A stretch of DNA of 64,000 nucleotides from Benincasa hispida (Eukaryota; Streptophyta; Magnoliopsida; Cucurbitales; Cucurbitaceae): positions 62,877,792 through 62,941,791 of the forward strand of contig NC_052359.1 of the NCBI RefSeq assembly GCF_009727055.1, given 5' to 3'. Below the pieces are notes generated by a model. That model searched no databases, had not been told where the DNA came from, and saw only the letters and a program-made list of their open reading frames with translations. Below are positions 1 through 10,773 of this stretch, one piece after another. Positions within the stretch are counted from its first letter, which is position 1. The number at the start of each line of letters is the position of its first letter. The translations under genes were made by a program, and so were the position numbers.

Positions 1-510
1 GATGATGTGTTATGGGCGTATCGCACCGCCTATAAAACTCCCATAGGGATGTCTCCATACGCTATCGACTTTGGAAACGCATGCCACTTACTATTAGAGC
101 TTGAACACAGAGCATTCTGGGCTACAAAAAAACTCAATTTTGACTTGAAGGTTGTGGGAGAAGCGAAGAAGCTTCAATTATTAGAATTGGATGAGTGGAG
201 ACTATAAGTATATGAGAACGCCAAAATATACAAGGAGAGAACAAAGCGTTGGCATGATCAACGCATTCGTAAGAAAAATTTTTGAAATTGGCCACTCTTG
301 TTTAATTCTAGATTGCGTCTTTTTCCAGGCAAGCTAAAATCGCATTGGTTAGTACCATTCATCATCCAGGAAGTTTATCTACATGGAGCGGTGGAATTGG
401 TATTGATGACGAAGCCAACGCTTTCAAAGTTAATGGGCAAAGCATCAAGCCTTACTTTGGAGGGGACATTGATCGCGAAAAGACCTCTATAGACCTAGAA
501 TAGCCTGAAT
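1..510 (+). pseudogene. Athila-type Ty3/gypsy integrase C-terminus (remnant)
   Basis: The opening frame reads an [17 protein letters not shown] motif followed by an ACHL...LEHRAFWA segment. This is the characteristic integrase C-terminal part of plant Athila-lineage gypsy polyproteins. The match continues through an in-frame TAA (205-207) and a TGA near 282, with ENAKIYKERTKRWHD between them and [16 protein letters not shown] after. It then needs a frameshift near 400 to reach a [14 protein letters not shown] end. The 5' part lies outside the window. In an intact element this region would direct integration of the cDNA. With two stops and a frameshift it is dead. An extra ORF follows about 400 bp downstream on the same strand, the order expected of Athila elements. 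Confidence 0.85.
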
Positions 511-891
511 GATGCGATAGAAGGAAGTCCCTGCGCAATAAAGAAATATCCTTCAAGGGACATATTGTATCCTTTTTTTTATATCCTTTATTTTCATTTC
601 TTTTTTTATTAGTATCCTTTATTATTATTGCTTAATTATTGTTGCTATCTTTGTTTATCTGTTTATGGTTGTCATTGGATATTTAAAAAAAAAAAAAAAA
701 AAGAACCTTAGAGAAAGGGAGGAATATGGGTTTCTTAATGCGATGAGTGATGCGATGAGTCTTGGAGATTCAGGAGAATTATATCCCAATGCATCTCCAA
801 GAACCCATCGCATGTGAGGGAACGATACGTCATCCCACCATAGGATGGAGAAAAGATGTGCTGGTAGACATTATATCAGTTCACCATTAAT
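511..891 (+). other. Spacer between integrase remnant and extra ORF
   Basis: This is non-coding sequence of the same gypsy element. It is T-rich at 570-660, carries an A tract at about 688-702, and has a purine-rich stretch (AGAGAAAGGGAGGAATATGGG region, 713-728). The purine tract could be an internal polypurine-like site. I see no gene here. Confidence 0.4.
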
Positions 892-1683
892 ATGCACGAC
901 GCTATCATTGCCTCGAATCACGAGGCAACCATTCGTTTCCTCTTCACCCTTCGCCTATTTAAACCCCTCTCCCTTTTTCAACACCCTTCTTCTTTACACG
1001 AACCTAAAACCCTAAACCCAATGAATTTAAGAAGCCTCCCCATGAACTTAAAGATCCCTCTGGCCCTCTCTTTGGTCATGCCTACTCCATTTACGATTCA
1101 AATGGCAGGTCAAAATACCCTTTCTTCAGCCCGATCAACCACCCCTACTTTCTCCTACGAAGTGGTGTCCTCTTCTGCTTCCTTTAACCCAATCTCATTC
1201 TCGATCGTCGCCACACCGAATTACGTATCACCACCCACGGTGGCATCACCTTCACCATTCAACCCCATACTCATCCCATTAGCCACAACAGGGTCCCAAT
1301 CCCCATTGCCCTATAATCACATTCAACCATCAGCCTCTGCCACAAGCGAGACAAGGCATAAGGATAAGCGAGAAGTTTATGGAGAAATTCTAAAAAATCT
1401 AAACCTTCTCAAATCCTTGGACGAAGGCATGGTCAATCAACCAGGCGGTCAACAAGTTGAGGTTGAGCCATTTCCGCTTGAGTTAGTCAGCACGGTGGCT
1501 AAGGAGACACAAAGCAACGTCGAAGTGGTTGAAATGGAAGAGCCCTTTGAGAGAAAAAGTGGAAAAGAAATAAGGAAGAGAAGCAATGGAGTAGGGGCTT
1601 CAGCCTCAAAAAATCACTTCCAAATGACTTTACCAAAATTTCTCAACAACCAAATTAATGACAAGAGGGTAATCAAAGTATAA
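892..1683 (+). CDS. Extra (env-position) ORF of an Athila-like element, N-terminal part
   Basis: This is an open frame of 263 codons placed directly downstream of an Athila-type integrase on the same strand. The likely start of the conserved part is the internal MAGQ (near 1102). It is rich in Ser/Pro/Thr and then turns charged. It resembles the start of the extra ORF in the Athila-like element further right (23773-23204, minus strand): both have MAGQ, a Ser/Pro-rich stretch, an E-[VF]-[YF]-G-x-I-L-x-N-L motif and then VVNQP/MVNQP. Its function is unknown. It is not recognisably an envelope protein, and no signal peptide or membrane segment stands out. It appears cut short, because the Lys/Glu-rich region and the later conserved domain of the other copy are missing. 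Confidence 0.6.
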   Translation: MHDAIIASNHEATIRFLFTLRLFKPLSLFQHPSSLHEPKTLNPMNLRSLPMNLKIPLALSLVMPTPFTIQMAGQNTLSSARSTTPTFSYEVVSSSASFNPISFSIVATPNYVSPPTVASPSPFNPILIPLATTGSQSPLPYNHIQPSASATSETRHKDKREVYGEILKNLNLLKSLDEGMVNQPGGQQVEVEPFPLELVSTVAKETQSNVEVVEMEEPFERKSGKEIRKRSNGVGASASKNHFQMTLPKFLNNQINDKRVIKV

Positions 1684-2357
1684 AACTTACCAAAACTCAT
1701 TAAAACAAACTCCAACTTCACTAAACAACACCTCAATACCTTCACAAACTTGAATCCAAAGTTGAAACACAATGGGTATCAACCAATTGATACCAAAAGT
1801 AAATGAGTATTCAAGAATCAACCGAAAACAAACCCAAACGGCAGAAATCTTACCCAAATCAATAAATCCAATGACGGCAAAAGCGAACGATGCCAGAGCA
1901 GTGGTGGACAGAGGTCATGAAGAAGAAACTGACACGACGACATTGGGCGGCGTCGGACGGGCTCACGAACGTGAGGAAGGAAACGGGGGTGGGGTTTGAC
2001 TTTTTATCAAAAAAACAACAACAACAACAACAACAACAATAATAATAATAATAATAAAACAAAAAAGAAAGTAAATATAATTACATTTAATTCCTTTCTG
2101 TTTTGTACTATTAAATTCCTTTCCATTTCAAAAGAAGATTAATTCCTGCCATTAATTTTCAATTTGAATTAATTCCTGCCATTAATTTTCAATTTGAATT
2201 TCAAATTGAATAATTTTACGCCAAAAATTAAATTTTCGCACTTATACTTGAAGTCCAAATTCCAAAAATTCCCTCTAATTAATAACAGTTACTGAAATTC
2301 CAAATAATAAAGTTATTGAAATTACATTATTACTAAAAAAAATTTGCGGGGTGTTAC
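1684..2357 (+). mobile_element. Possible 3' end of a gypsy LTR
   Basis: This non-coding stretch ends in GCGGGGTGTTACA (about 2345-2357), the usual 3' end of many plant gypsy LTRs (their starts read TGTAACACCCC). A CAA/TAA microsatellite occupies about 2015-2057. The 5' boundary is not identified. From 2358 the sequence matches copia LTR DNA, so an element boundary lies here. The assignment rests mainly on the terminal motif. Confidence 0.4.
2015..2057. repeat. (CAA)n/(TAA)n compound microsatellite
   Basis: Uninterrupted CAA triplets pass into TAA triplets. The minus-strand poly-Tyr/poly-Cys reading of this tract is meaningless. Confidence 0.9.
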
Positions 2358-3398
2358 ATTTGAAGTGTTCAAATTGACAAGAGGGAGTTTGATTATATAT
2401 GATATGATTAAATTGGTTCATTTATATATGATATAATTGACACGATGTATGAGATAAATTAATTGGAGGAAAAGGATATAAATATGATTTATATCTAGTG
2501 GAGGAGAAAAAGATTATGGTTTATATGTTGCATATGATGTGATATTAAAACTATAGGTTATAAATATAATATGATAAGTTAGTTATTATATTTATTTATA
2601 ATTAAACAATTATGAGATAATTATTGGTGGTTTTCTCCATAACTGTGCGTGAAAGTGGGAGATTGCATTAAGTTTTTCATAACTGAAGGATAAAATGAAA
2701 ATAGTTTTCATTTTGAAAAAGATCAGATAATCATAATCACTTCACAAAGTTGTACACTGCCCATCATATAGTTTACAAGAACCTACACGATAGCTCAATT
2801 TTTCCTAAATGATCGTGTACACACGTAGTTGACCTAAATGATCGTATAGCTTTTACTAAACGATTGCGCGCGAGAGCAAGTTTACCTAAACAATCATACC
2901 CGATTACCTAAACGATTGTGCACCTTTTCTAAACGATCAAGCATCCGTCTATATGATAGACTCCAAATCTCTCCCACTTGCTTGGTCGTTGAATACGATT
3001 GTAGTTTCTTCCTCCCCTCTACCAAATCCAACAGAGCCCACATCTCCTGGATTCTCACTCTGAGAATACCAAGGTCACTGAGTGGTGGTGTCCTCCTTGC
3101 TGCTTGTTTGTGTAGAAGTTCGTTCGGTGGTGAGCAACAACAAGATTTGGTCGACAATCGGTTTGGCGTTGCAACGACAGCGAGAGTTGCTGGTCTTAAC
3201 GAGAGCGAGAGATACAGAGAAGAAAAGTTCTTCAAATGTGAGTCTCTTGATCCTTTGTATTTATTGTTAAAAGCATGTCGTAATTTATTTTGAATTGCAT
3301 AACTTGTATGTATGTTTGTGAATGTTGTATTTCTGTCACAATGAATTTGGAACGATCTTGCTTTCGCTCATAGGTACTTTTTGATAAAAGTTCCTTCA
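2358..3398 (+). mobile_element. Copia LTR fragment (element-C type), 3' portion
   Basis: From TTTGAAGTGTTCAAATTGACAAG onward this matches, in plus orientation, the LTR families seen at 33018-34891 (plus) and 42561-44701 (minus). It ends GATAAAAGTTCCTTCA at 3398, mirroring the TGAAGGAACTCTTATC start of the minus-strand LTR at 42561. The left half is missing or lies beyond the gypsy LTR end at 2357. The ORFs inside it on both strands (2894-3293) are LTR sequence and not genes. An array of ACGATCGTTTAG-like motifs occupies about 2770-2960. Confidence 0.75.
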
Positions 3399-5605
3399 TA
3401 TGGCATATAAACCAACATAGATCTCATGTACATTAAATAAAAGTTGATGAACCGGGATAATTAGCCCCAAATAAACTAAGCTAACTATTACAAATAGCAA
3501 AGAGTCTCTGGTTCAAATAGGTGAATCGGGTCTTGAACCGTTCGGGCGAAGAAACGCGTCTCTTTGATCGTGTACCAAAACCTTGTGATCGCCTACACAA
3601 GAGAGTAAACACTTTACTCAATCATTTACTAATGCTTCCTGAGCTTAAACGATCGTGTACCTTTGACTATGCGATAAAGCATGAAGGCACGTGATCATGC
3701 AGCACGCAACGTACAACGCAAGCCTTAAACGATCATCTAAACGACAATGATGCAGTGAAGCACAATCGTCTAAACGATAGCTGAGCAAGCGCCAAGGTTG
3801 TTATGACTGTCCTAGAACTCGCAGTTCGTGTTAAACATTATATTTATCAATAATAATAAATTGTTGATTTTGCATTCTATTATGAAAATCCAATAAACAT
3901 ATCCATGGTTATAATCTGAATACTGTAACTTTATGTAGTGATATAAATAGGATCAAGTTAACAGTATATAGCCTAAATAGTCTAATAAGTATAAGGATGA
4001 AATTGGATGTCTCATCCTAGTAACACTATTGGATGCGGCCCACTTTGTAGTTGTTACAAAGAGTTGCAAAGTGCTACAAACGATGTGATCCACAGATCGC
4101 TCATGACTACTGGAGTGGCCCATTAGTTAACGAATAGGGGTTAGATCGGTCTAATGAGTTTAGTTGATTAATCTCGGATCGTTGGAGCCCATGATCTGTA
4201 GGTCCGCGAGGTCCCCCTACTAGCTCATAAATGGATAAGCTTTAGAGTAGTTTGAGAAATTAATTTGAAACGTTCAAATTAAAATTAAATGAAATAGGAG
4301 AATATATATCTGAATATGATTTAAATATTTGAAGGTGGATTTGTGCAAAAATTAATTTAATATTTGATATTAAATTAATGGTATTATTTAAAAATTAATT
4401 TATGAAATTAATTCTATAAAATTAAATTTTCAGTTTTAAAATCAAAATAGATTTTGAAATCAAGTTTTGATTTTGAGAAAAATTAAAAATGTTGAAAATC
4501 ATGCACAAATGGAAAAATGAGATTTTCCATTATCCATCTTCTTCATGCTCACACAAAACTCATTTCCTCATCTTCATTAACTCCAAGCATGAGCTGAAAC
4601 TCATGCAACATTCTTCTTTGCATGTTCACCTGCAATAAATAAAGAAGAATGGAGTGAAATTGATGCATGCATTCCATTAGAAATTTTAGAGAAAATTTTG
4701 GGCTGAAGAAGTGTTCTTCAAATGTGCTGGTGCAGTGAGCTTCCCTTTGGTTTTCTGTTGCTTCAAGCTGTTATTGAGTCCCACAACTCATTCTAAAGCT
4801 TCAAGGGAAAAGTGGGGAAGATCTTGAGGTGGTTCACGATGTTCTTTGGAGAAGACAATTGCTGCTGATCGAGATCTTGAAGAGTTTTACAAAGGTATGA
4901 CTACAAACCCTCTTATTTTAGATGAACATGCTTTAGTTTCTGCCAAAATTAGTGAATTTGAATGCTTAATGATCCTTGTTACTTCCATTGCATGTTAATA
5001 CACTCTTTCAAAGGTATCATATACTGTGTGATCGTGTAGTTAATGACTACGCGATGAAGCATGCTAACTACACGATCGTTTAGTGCGTGCACCTTTTATT
5101 AAACGATGAGCATCAAATGCTCTATACGATCGTTTACCTCCAACGTCCAGCGATCAAGCAACCAACGCTACGCGATAGAGTAAATGATTTACCCCATCGT
5201 TTAGCACGATCATTTAGTAAATACTACACGATCGGGCAGAACTTTTCTACATGATTGTTTAGTAAAAACTCAACTATCATTTACCTTAGGCTACACGATA
5301 CGACAAATATTTGGTCTTTTTCCTTGTTAAGAACCGCATCTCCATGCTTCGAAACTTCATCACGAATGACTCAAAAAACTCAAACACTTTGAATTACAGA
5401 CTCGATTGCTTGTTAATTATACCCAAAAATACAGGGGCCCTTACAAATTAACACTTTGTAATCGAAATGAAAGCTTTAAATAAAGGCAATTAACCCGTAA
5501 ACATTCATCAACACATCCACAAACGCATTTAATATTTAAACGCAATGCAGAAAACCCACCACGACTGTAAAAGAAGTTCAAAACAGAAGTGAAATTTGGA
5601 ATATC
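3399..5605 (-). mobile_element. Leader (5' untranslated internal region) of minus-strand copia element D
   Basis: The blocks at 3399-3798 and 5011-5600 line up with the leader of element B (about 36780-37850) and that of element C (about 41730-42560) in the same orientation. They share GTTGATGAACCGGG, then GGTCTTGAACCG, the ACGATCG motif arrays, and GAATTACAGACTCGATTGC. The leader is interrupted by a solo LTR at 3799-5010. There is no coding capacity. It joins its LTR region through the short LTR-like repeat at 5606-5765. Confidence 0.7.
3799..5010 (+). mobile_element. Solo copia LTR (element-A family) with perfect 5-bp target duplication
   Basis: The sequence starts TGTTATGACTG and ends ACACTCTTTCA (TG...CA). 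It is flanked by AAGGT at 3794-3798 and AAGGT at 5011-5015. The inside resembles the LTR of element A: ACTCGTAGTTTGT-like start, TTATGTAGTGA[CT]ATAAAT, GCGGCCCACTTTGTAGTT, and ATCTCGGATCGTTGGAGCC. It is 1212 bp long with no internal region, the signature of LTR-LTR recombination. Removing it joins two halves of the element-D leader cleanly. Confidence 0.85.
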
Positions 5606-5765
5606 ACAATGGTATGATATTGTCCACTTTGGGCATAAACCCTCATGGCTTTAGTTTTTGTTTCACCCCAAAAGGCCTCATATTAATGGAGATAGTCATC
5701 CTCACTTATATACTCATATCCTCTTCTTATCTAACCAATGTGGGACTTTGGTTGCATTCCCAACA
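5606..5765. mobile_element. Short LTR-like/TRIM-type dispersed repeat
   Basis: The block running from TCACAATGGTATGATATTG through TTGTCCACTTTGGGCAT and CAATGTGGGACTTTGG to CCCAACA is one I recognise as a very common non-autonomous repeat in cucurbits and other dicots. A CCTCCCCTAGAACAAAG tail follows it. The 65-aa ORF here is not a gene. It lies where the PBS/LTR junction of element D should be, so it has probably replaced or invaded that junction. Confidence 0.55.
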
Positions 5766-6320
5766 ATCCTCCCCTAGAACAAAGGACCACTGAGCCTTCC
5801 CTCAAACAGTCATCCATCCATCCTCCCTAGAACGGAAACTAGCAGGTCATGCACAACAAGAAATTACAACATGTTACCATATAATCAAGGGATAGAGTAT
5901 GCATACCTTTGAAGAAACGTTCTTCAAGAATCCCTCAATTAGTCTCCAAGCTTCCAAGACAGCACCCTCGAACGCAACAATCGGCACACAACACGAACCC
6001 AATCAAGTCCCACTCGATCCACGAAGTGAGTGAGGATACCACCACAATGGTTATCTTGGTATTCTCGTTGTGAGAATCCAGAAGTTATGGGCTCTGTGTG
6101 ATCTTGGCTTGAGGAAGATACTGGAGGACAACGATCATGTAGACGATCGAGCAAGTGGGAGATAAGAAGCTATCTATTGTATAGACAATACACTCGATCG
6201 TTTAGTAAATGGCAGCCTATCGTATAAACTATCAACTGAATAACTATTGTATAGTCAAAGCTGCACGATCGTTTAGTCTCTGAAAGTCTATCACTTAGTG
6301 AAACACTTTCACTTGATAGC
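5766..6320 (-). mobile_element. 5' LTR of copia element D, first part
   Basis: This is minus-orientation LTR sequence: ATACCTTTGAAGAAACG, then CTTGGTATTCTCGTTGTGAGAATCCAGAAG, then GTGGGAGATAAGAAG, followed by ACGATCG motifs at 6150-6320. It parallels 42740-43240 in element C and 28090-28450 in element B. It breaks at 6320, where element A begins, and resumes at 14481. Confidence 0.75.
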
Positions 6321-8313
6321 TGTTGGATTTTATGTCATAAAACTCGTAGTTTGTAAATTAATAAACATATTCTATTTTGTTTTTCGATAAAATTCTTATT
6401 GAAATTGTAATCTTGAATCCAATAAACTAAGGTCCTAAGGCTATTTATTGTAGTTTGAACTTTATGTAGTGACATAAATGTAGATCAAGTTTAAATATAT
6501 AGCCAAAATGGTCTATAGTATATGAATAAGATTGGGCGCCTTATTCTGGAGACACTATGAATGCGGCCCACTTTGTAGTTAGTACAAACGATGTGATCCT
6601 AAACCGTTCACGTGGAGACATGAAAGTGGGGGCATCCTATATAAAGAGTTTACATAAGACTGAACCATGAAATAGTCACTTTTTACGTTCTAAATGTCGT
6701 TTTATGTATAAAACTGACTATTTCGTTAATTGATGACCTAGGTAACTTAATCTTAATCCTAAGCTAACTATGAACTCCTGTTCACTTGGAATTATCCTAA
6801 GATCTGCATAGGTGAGGGCAGTTCATTATCGTTGGCCCAATAAGCCTCCCATTTGAGGGGTAAGATCAAGTGGATAGCTGGGAACATAGGGTGCAAGACG
6901 AAATTCACTCCTACCCGTTATAGGGATAGTAGATAGGTTATTCCCATTAGTACTGAATCCAGGCCTTGAACAAGGGGCCCTACCCTCTCTTAGCTCAAGA
7001 GGGGTTCGGTTTATAGGTTGGACCTTAAACCAATTGTTCATTAGAGGATCAGTGGAACTTAAGGAATAAGATGTAGTCTTGGGGGTAAAATGGTTTTTAT
7101 GACCCAGCCGAGATTACAAACAACCTATGAAGGATTAGCTTACTAATCATGGTTACATCATATGGACACAAATATATCTATAGTAAGGGGAGTGAAACTA
7201 CGGAACTATAGTGGAATGACCCATGAGTTAACGAATGTTGATTATCTTAGTCTAAAGAGTTTAGCCAGCTAATCTCGGATCGTTGGAGCCCATGATGTAT
7301 AGGTCCGTTAGGTTCCTCTACTAGCTCATATGGAATAAACTTAGAACAATATGATAGAATAATTCGAATTGTTCGAATTAGGTGAAGAGAGAGAAACCGA
7401 CAAGTATATGTGATATAGTGGTCGGGTTTTTCATTTTAGAGATACAGCTTTAATATTTGAATGTGATTTAAATATAAAAAATATGAATACGTTCATATTC
7501 GGAATCTTGGAAATAATGGAAATGGTGAAAGATGTCAAAAGTTAAAGAGTTGACTTTTGACTTTGAAAAGTCAAACTTTGACCGACCTTATATTCAAATG
7601 TGATTTGAATTTCGAGAAAATGAATGCGGATTCATGCTCGGGAGGTCAAAATTAGTCAACATGGAAAAAATCATAAAAAGTCAAAATGTTGACTTTTAGG
7701 TCAAAGTTTGACTTTGACAAAATGACTATTTTGTCCTTTGACTAAAGTTAGTGAAAAAATCCAAACTTTTGTTGGATAATTTCACTAACAAATTAGTGGG
7801 CTAGGTGTTGGCTTATAGTGGAGACATTAAGCCCACTTAGATAGTGGATTCTAGGTGTTGGGTTTTTATGAATTGATTTCACGCAATTTTTGCATGGCTC
7901 TTTTCGATAAATATGAGATTTGAATTTGGATTAAAAATTTTTGCCTTTTAGCCAAAATTGTTTTCTAAATTTGGGCTGAAAAAATCACTATGTTGGAGTG
8001 AAATTCAAAACCCAAACCCAACCCAAAATTCCATCTTCTTTTCCATCTCTTTCTCTCTCTCGAGTTCTTCATCCATCAGGTCCCACAATCCAATTCTGAG
8101 TCCAGAGCATAGTAGGTCAGCTCTAGTGGTGGTCTAGAAGAGTTCGGATCGAGATTCAGCGAAGAAAAGCATTTCGGGAGCTACAAAAGTTGTATTACAT
8201 CCCTTTTAATTTACTGGTTTTTCCTAATTTTTGCATGTTTTTTTCCTTTAAATTAAAAGAAATTAGAGTGTAATTAGATCCTTATTCCACTGCTTATGTC
8301 TCGTGTTCCATCA
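6321..8313 (+). repeat. 5' LTR of copia A
   Basis: This LTR is 1993 bp long with TG...CA ends. Positions 7284-7610 and 7900-8313 match the truncated 3' LTR (13723-14480) closely, including ATGATATAGGTCC/ATGATCTATAGGTCC and the TTCCACTGC[TG]TATGTCTCG end. The ORF at 6826-7041 on the minus strand is a by-product of LTR sequence. Confidence 0.9.
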
Positions 8314-8315
8314 TG

Positions 8316-8327
8316 TGGTATCAGAGC
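8316..8327 (+). other. Primer binding site, initiator tRNA-Met type
   Basis: TGGTATCAGAGC starts two bases after the 5' LTR end (8313). It is complementary to the 3' end of plant initiator tRNA-Met, the standard primer for copia reverse transcription. Confidence 0.95.
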
Positions 8328-10579
8328 ATGCTTTAATTATGCAATTGCTTTTGGTGAGTGTTTTTTTCCTTACTATTCAAAGGTTGAATGAAATATGGAC
8401 TAAAGTGGACTTACTATGATTTTGGCATTGTTTTTCTCTAATTTTCTTATGAAAATTTTTAATTGCTCACATATTTATGAGTATTAATGTGTGAAAAAGG
8501 GTCTGTAAATTTGTTAGAGTCATTAGAGTTGAAGTTAGGTTGTAATTGCTTGATTCCGGGAGAGAGAATAGTAGTAAAATTGAAGGTTTTTTTTTTGCTT
8601 ACAGACCTGAATTTGGCCACTAGACCCGAGACAAGCTCCTAGACCCGACCCACAGCCCGAGAGCCGACCCGATTTGAAGAATCCCCACGCGCGCCAGCTG
8701 TCGATGAAGTGCTCCGGCCGTTCCGCGACCCGACCCGGTTTCTCCGCCTGAAGCAGCTGCATGAGCCGCACACCCGTCCGTCGACCCAGTTCGCCGCCTG
8801 CGCGCCCACGATTTTCGTTGACTCGACCCGACCCGCGCCTCCGTTGACTGCGCCAGCGCGCATTGACCAACTGGTTCAGATGGTCTGGACCGGTCTGTTT
8901 GACCTGGTTGAGCCGGTTTGACCGGTTCAACTTGGTTTTTGGTGTTTTTGGGCCGGTTCGAGTGGTTTCTGAGTAGTTCTAGATGGTTCAAAGTGTTTGA
9001 AGCCAGTTCCGGGAAGCTGGTTACTCTTTTGTGTAATAGATTAGTTATTTTATGTTTTTAATGCCAAAATCGGTCCACTTTAGTGTTGTTTACCTATTAT
9101 GCATGTGATGTATAATGTTGTATGATTATGTGTGCATATAGTATGCCATATTGTTTTAAATCCGCACCATAGGAAAAGCATGTGACATGCATTTGTTATA
9201 TCTTATAAGTATTATAAAATATATACTATGCATGCTTAGTTTTAATATAAGTGTTATATTAAAGCATGTTTATTTGAAGGAAGAATGTTATAGATGAATC
9301 CTTTAGGGTTATAATTGTTATAAAATAACCTAGACTTCTAAAATCTATAATAAAGATAAGATGCATGCTCACATAGGGTTAACCATCGAGCAATCCTAAT
9401 TTTCATAGAAAATAGGTCGATTCTTGTAAAATCGAAGTTACAAGAAAACTCACCCGACAAGATCTTGGCAAAAAGTCAGATAAGATGACTAAGGTTGAAG
9501 GTTTTTAAGTTGACGGTTCACGGAACACCTACTATCTAGAGATCGAGCTGGGGTCTGAGTTAGGTTAAACCGGTTTTATGAGCATGCGTGAACGGTGTGA
9601 GGTAATAAAATTTGTTTATCACCTAGACATCTTAGGTTAAAAATCCAGTATAAAAGTTATACTCAGATGAATCACCTAGACTTAGGATATGTTTAGTTAG
9701 CCGAAATGTATCGCTAAGTATTTTATACCCTAACCATCTAGAGCACTTCAGCTGGAGAGAAGTAATGTACTTTTAGCTCTAGCATCCCTAAAAGTTCACA
9801 CCGTGAGATTTATGCTTGGCTTTGGCCGCCCTGGTAGGGGGGCCGCGCAAAAGCCCACGCAGGGCCCCCCCCCCCAGGAGAAGGGCCCCCCCAACCGCGG
9901 GGCCCCGCCGCCCGCCAGCCGGAGGGGGGGGATAGGCCCCCCCCCCCCCCATAGCCCCCCCCAAGGCCCCGAGGCCCCCCCCCCCGGATCCTCCATTCGG
10001 GAGTGTGTTGCATGAGTCATAACCAAGTGAATAGGGGAAGTTGTTCATAGTAAGTGGGAGAGAAGTATGTCAACAACATCCTATAGTTTCTTCCATTAGG
10101 TCGCACCATGAGGATTCCTATAATGCACCTGCTTGTCGCCCTGGAGCGACCTCACAGTCGGAGGGCTGTGTTTTATTAAGATTCGGAACTTCGCGAACTC
10201 TAGAAATTGAATAGGGTCTCTTAAGTCTATTTTCATTCTTGTCTTTCCAACTTCAGGAGCATAAGGATTATGATCTTTAAGGTTGAAAATGGAGAGTCAC
10301 ACGAAGAATTACTAAGTGTTTAGTATATTCTTGACCAAAGTAGACGATAACTGAGTTACTATAGGAATAGAGTCATTCTGGTGATAGTATCTAGTCAAGA
10401 TAGTCCTTGTTATGGAGGAATAGTAGATCACCCCTCGGTGGAGTTAATTCTAAACCATTGAAATATCGTTGCAAAATATAATAATGAAGGGTACATTATT
10501 AGTTTTTTTTTTTTGCTAACTTGATTGGATTTAAAAGACTTAATGTTTTACTAAAAAGGATATGTTTTTTCTTTTCAGC
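8328..10579 (+). other. Leader of copia A, including a GC-rich GACCCG/GGTTCGACC region
   Basis: No gene is recognisable. The part at about 8620-8960 is GC-rich, with repeated GACCCGACCC and later ACCGGTT/GGTTGAGCCGG motifs. Several overlapping ORFs on both strands there reflect composition only. The remainder is AT-rich. The block at 9823-9990 is treated separately. CTCCATTCGGGAGTGTGTTGCATG at about 9990 resumes normal leader sequence. Confidence 0.6.
9823..9990. other. Poly-C/poly-G low-complexity block, probably not genuine
   Basis: This block of about 170 bp is dominated by C runs of 7-15 with a few G runs, for example around 9867-9880 and 9936-9950, ending at a GGATCC near 9988. The flanks are ordinary AT-rich leader. 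ORFs in five overlapping readings give Gly/Pro-only peptides. See the findings. Confidence 0.7.
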
Positions 10580-10770
10580 ATGACTAGCTCTTTAGTTCAA
10601 CTATTAAACTCTGAAAAACTAAACGGCGACAACTACTACCATGGAAAACAAATTTTGAATTCAAAACTAGTAATAGATAACCTGAGATTGTTTTAACTGA
10701 AGAATGTCCTCAGGCCTCTGCCTCGAAAGAAGCACAACGAAATATGATTTACTAGTTTGCTGAAACATGT
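10580..10770 (+). pseudogene. gag start of copia A (stub)
   Basis: The reading begins MTSSLVQLLNSEKLNGDNYY, the typical N-terminus of a copia gag from this family. It runs into a TAA after DNLRLF and then a second stop. Most of gag, including the CCHC zinc knuckle, is missing, because only about 200 bp separate this start from protease-region sequence. Element C has the related gag start at 40132 (minus strand). Confidence 0.75.
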
Positions 10771-10773
10771 TTA

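Noticed and set aside
2894..3293. ORFs of 113 and 125 codons on opposite strands
   Set aside because: They lie inside a copia LTR fragment and recur as LTR sequence elsewhere in the window.
8535..8991. Overlapping ORFs of 70-131 codons on both strands
   Set aside because: They arise from a GC-rich GACCCG-repeat leader of copia A. Composition is Arg/Gly/Ser in every frame, with no domain.
9788..10048. Gly/Pro-rich ORFs on both strands
   Set aside because: They are translations of poly-C/poly-G runs that are probably a sequence artefact.
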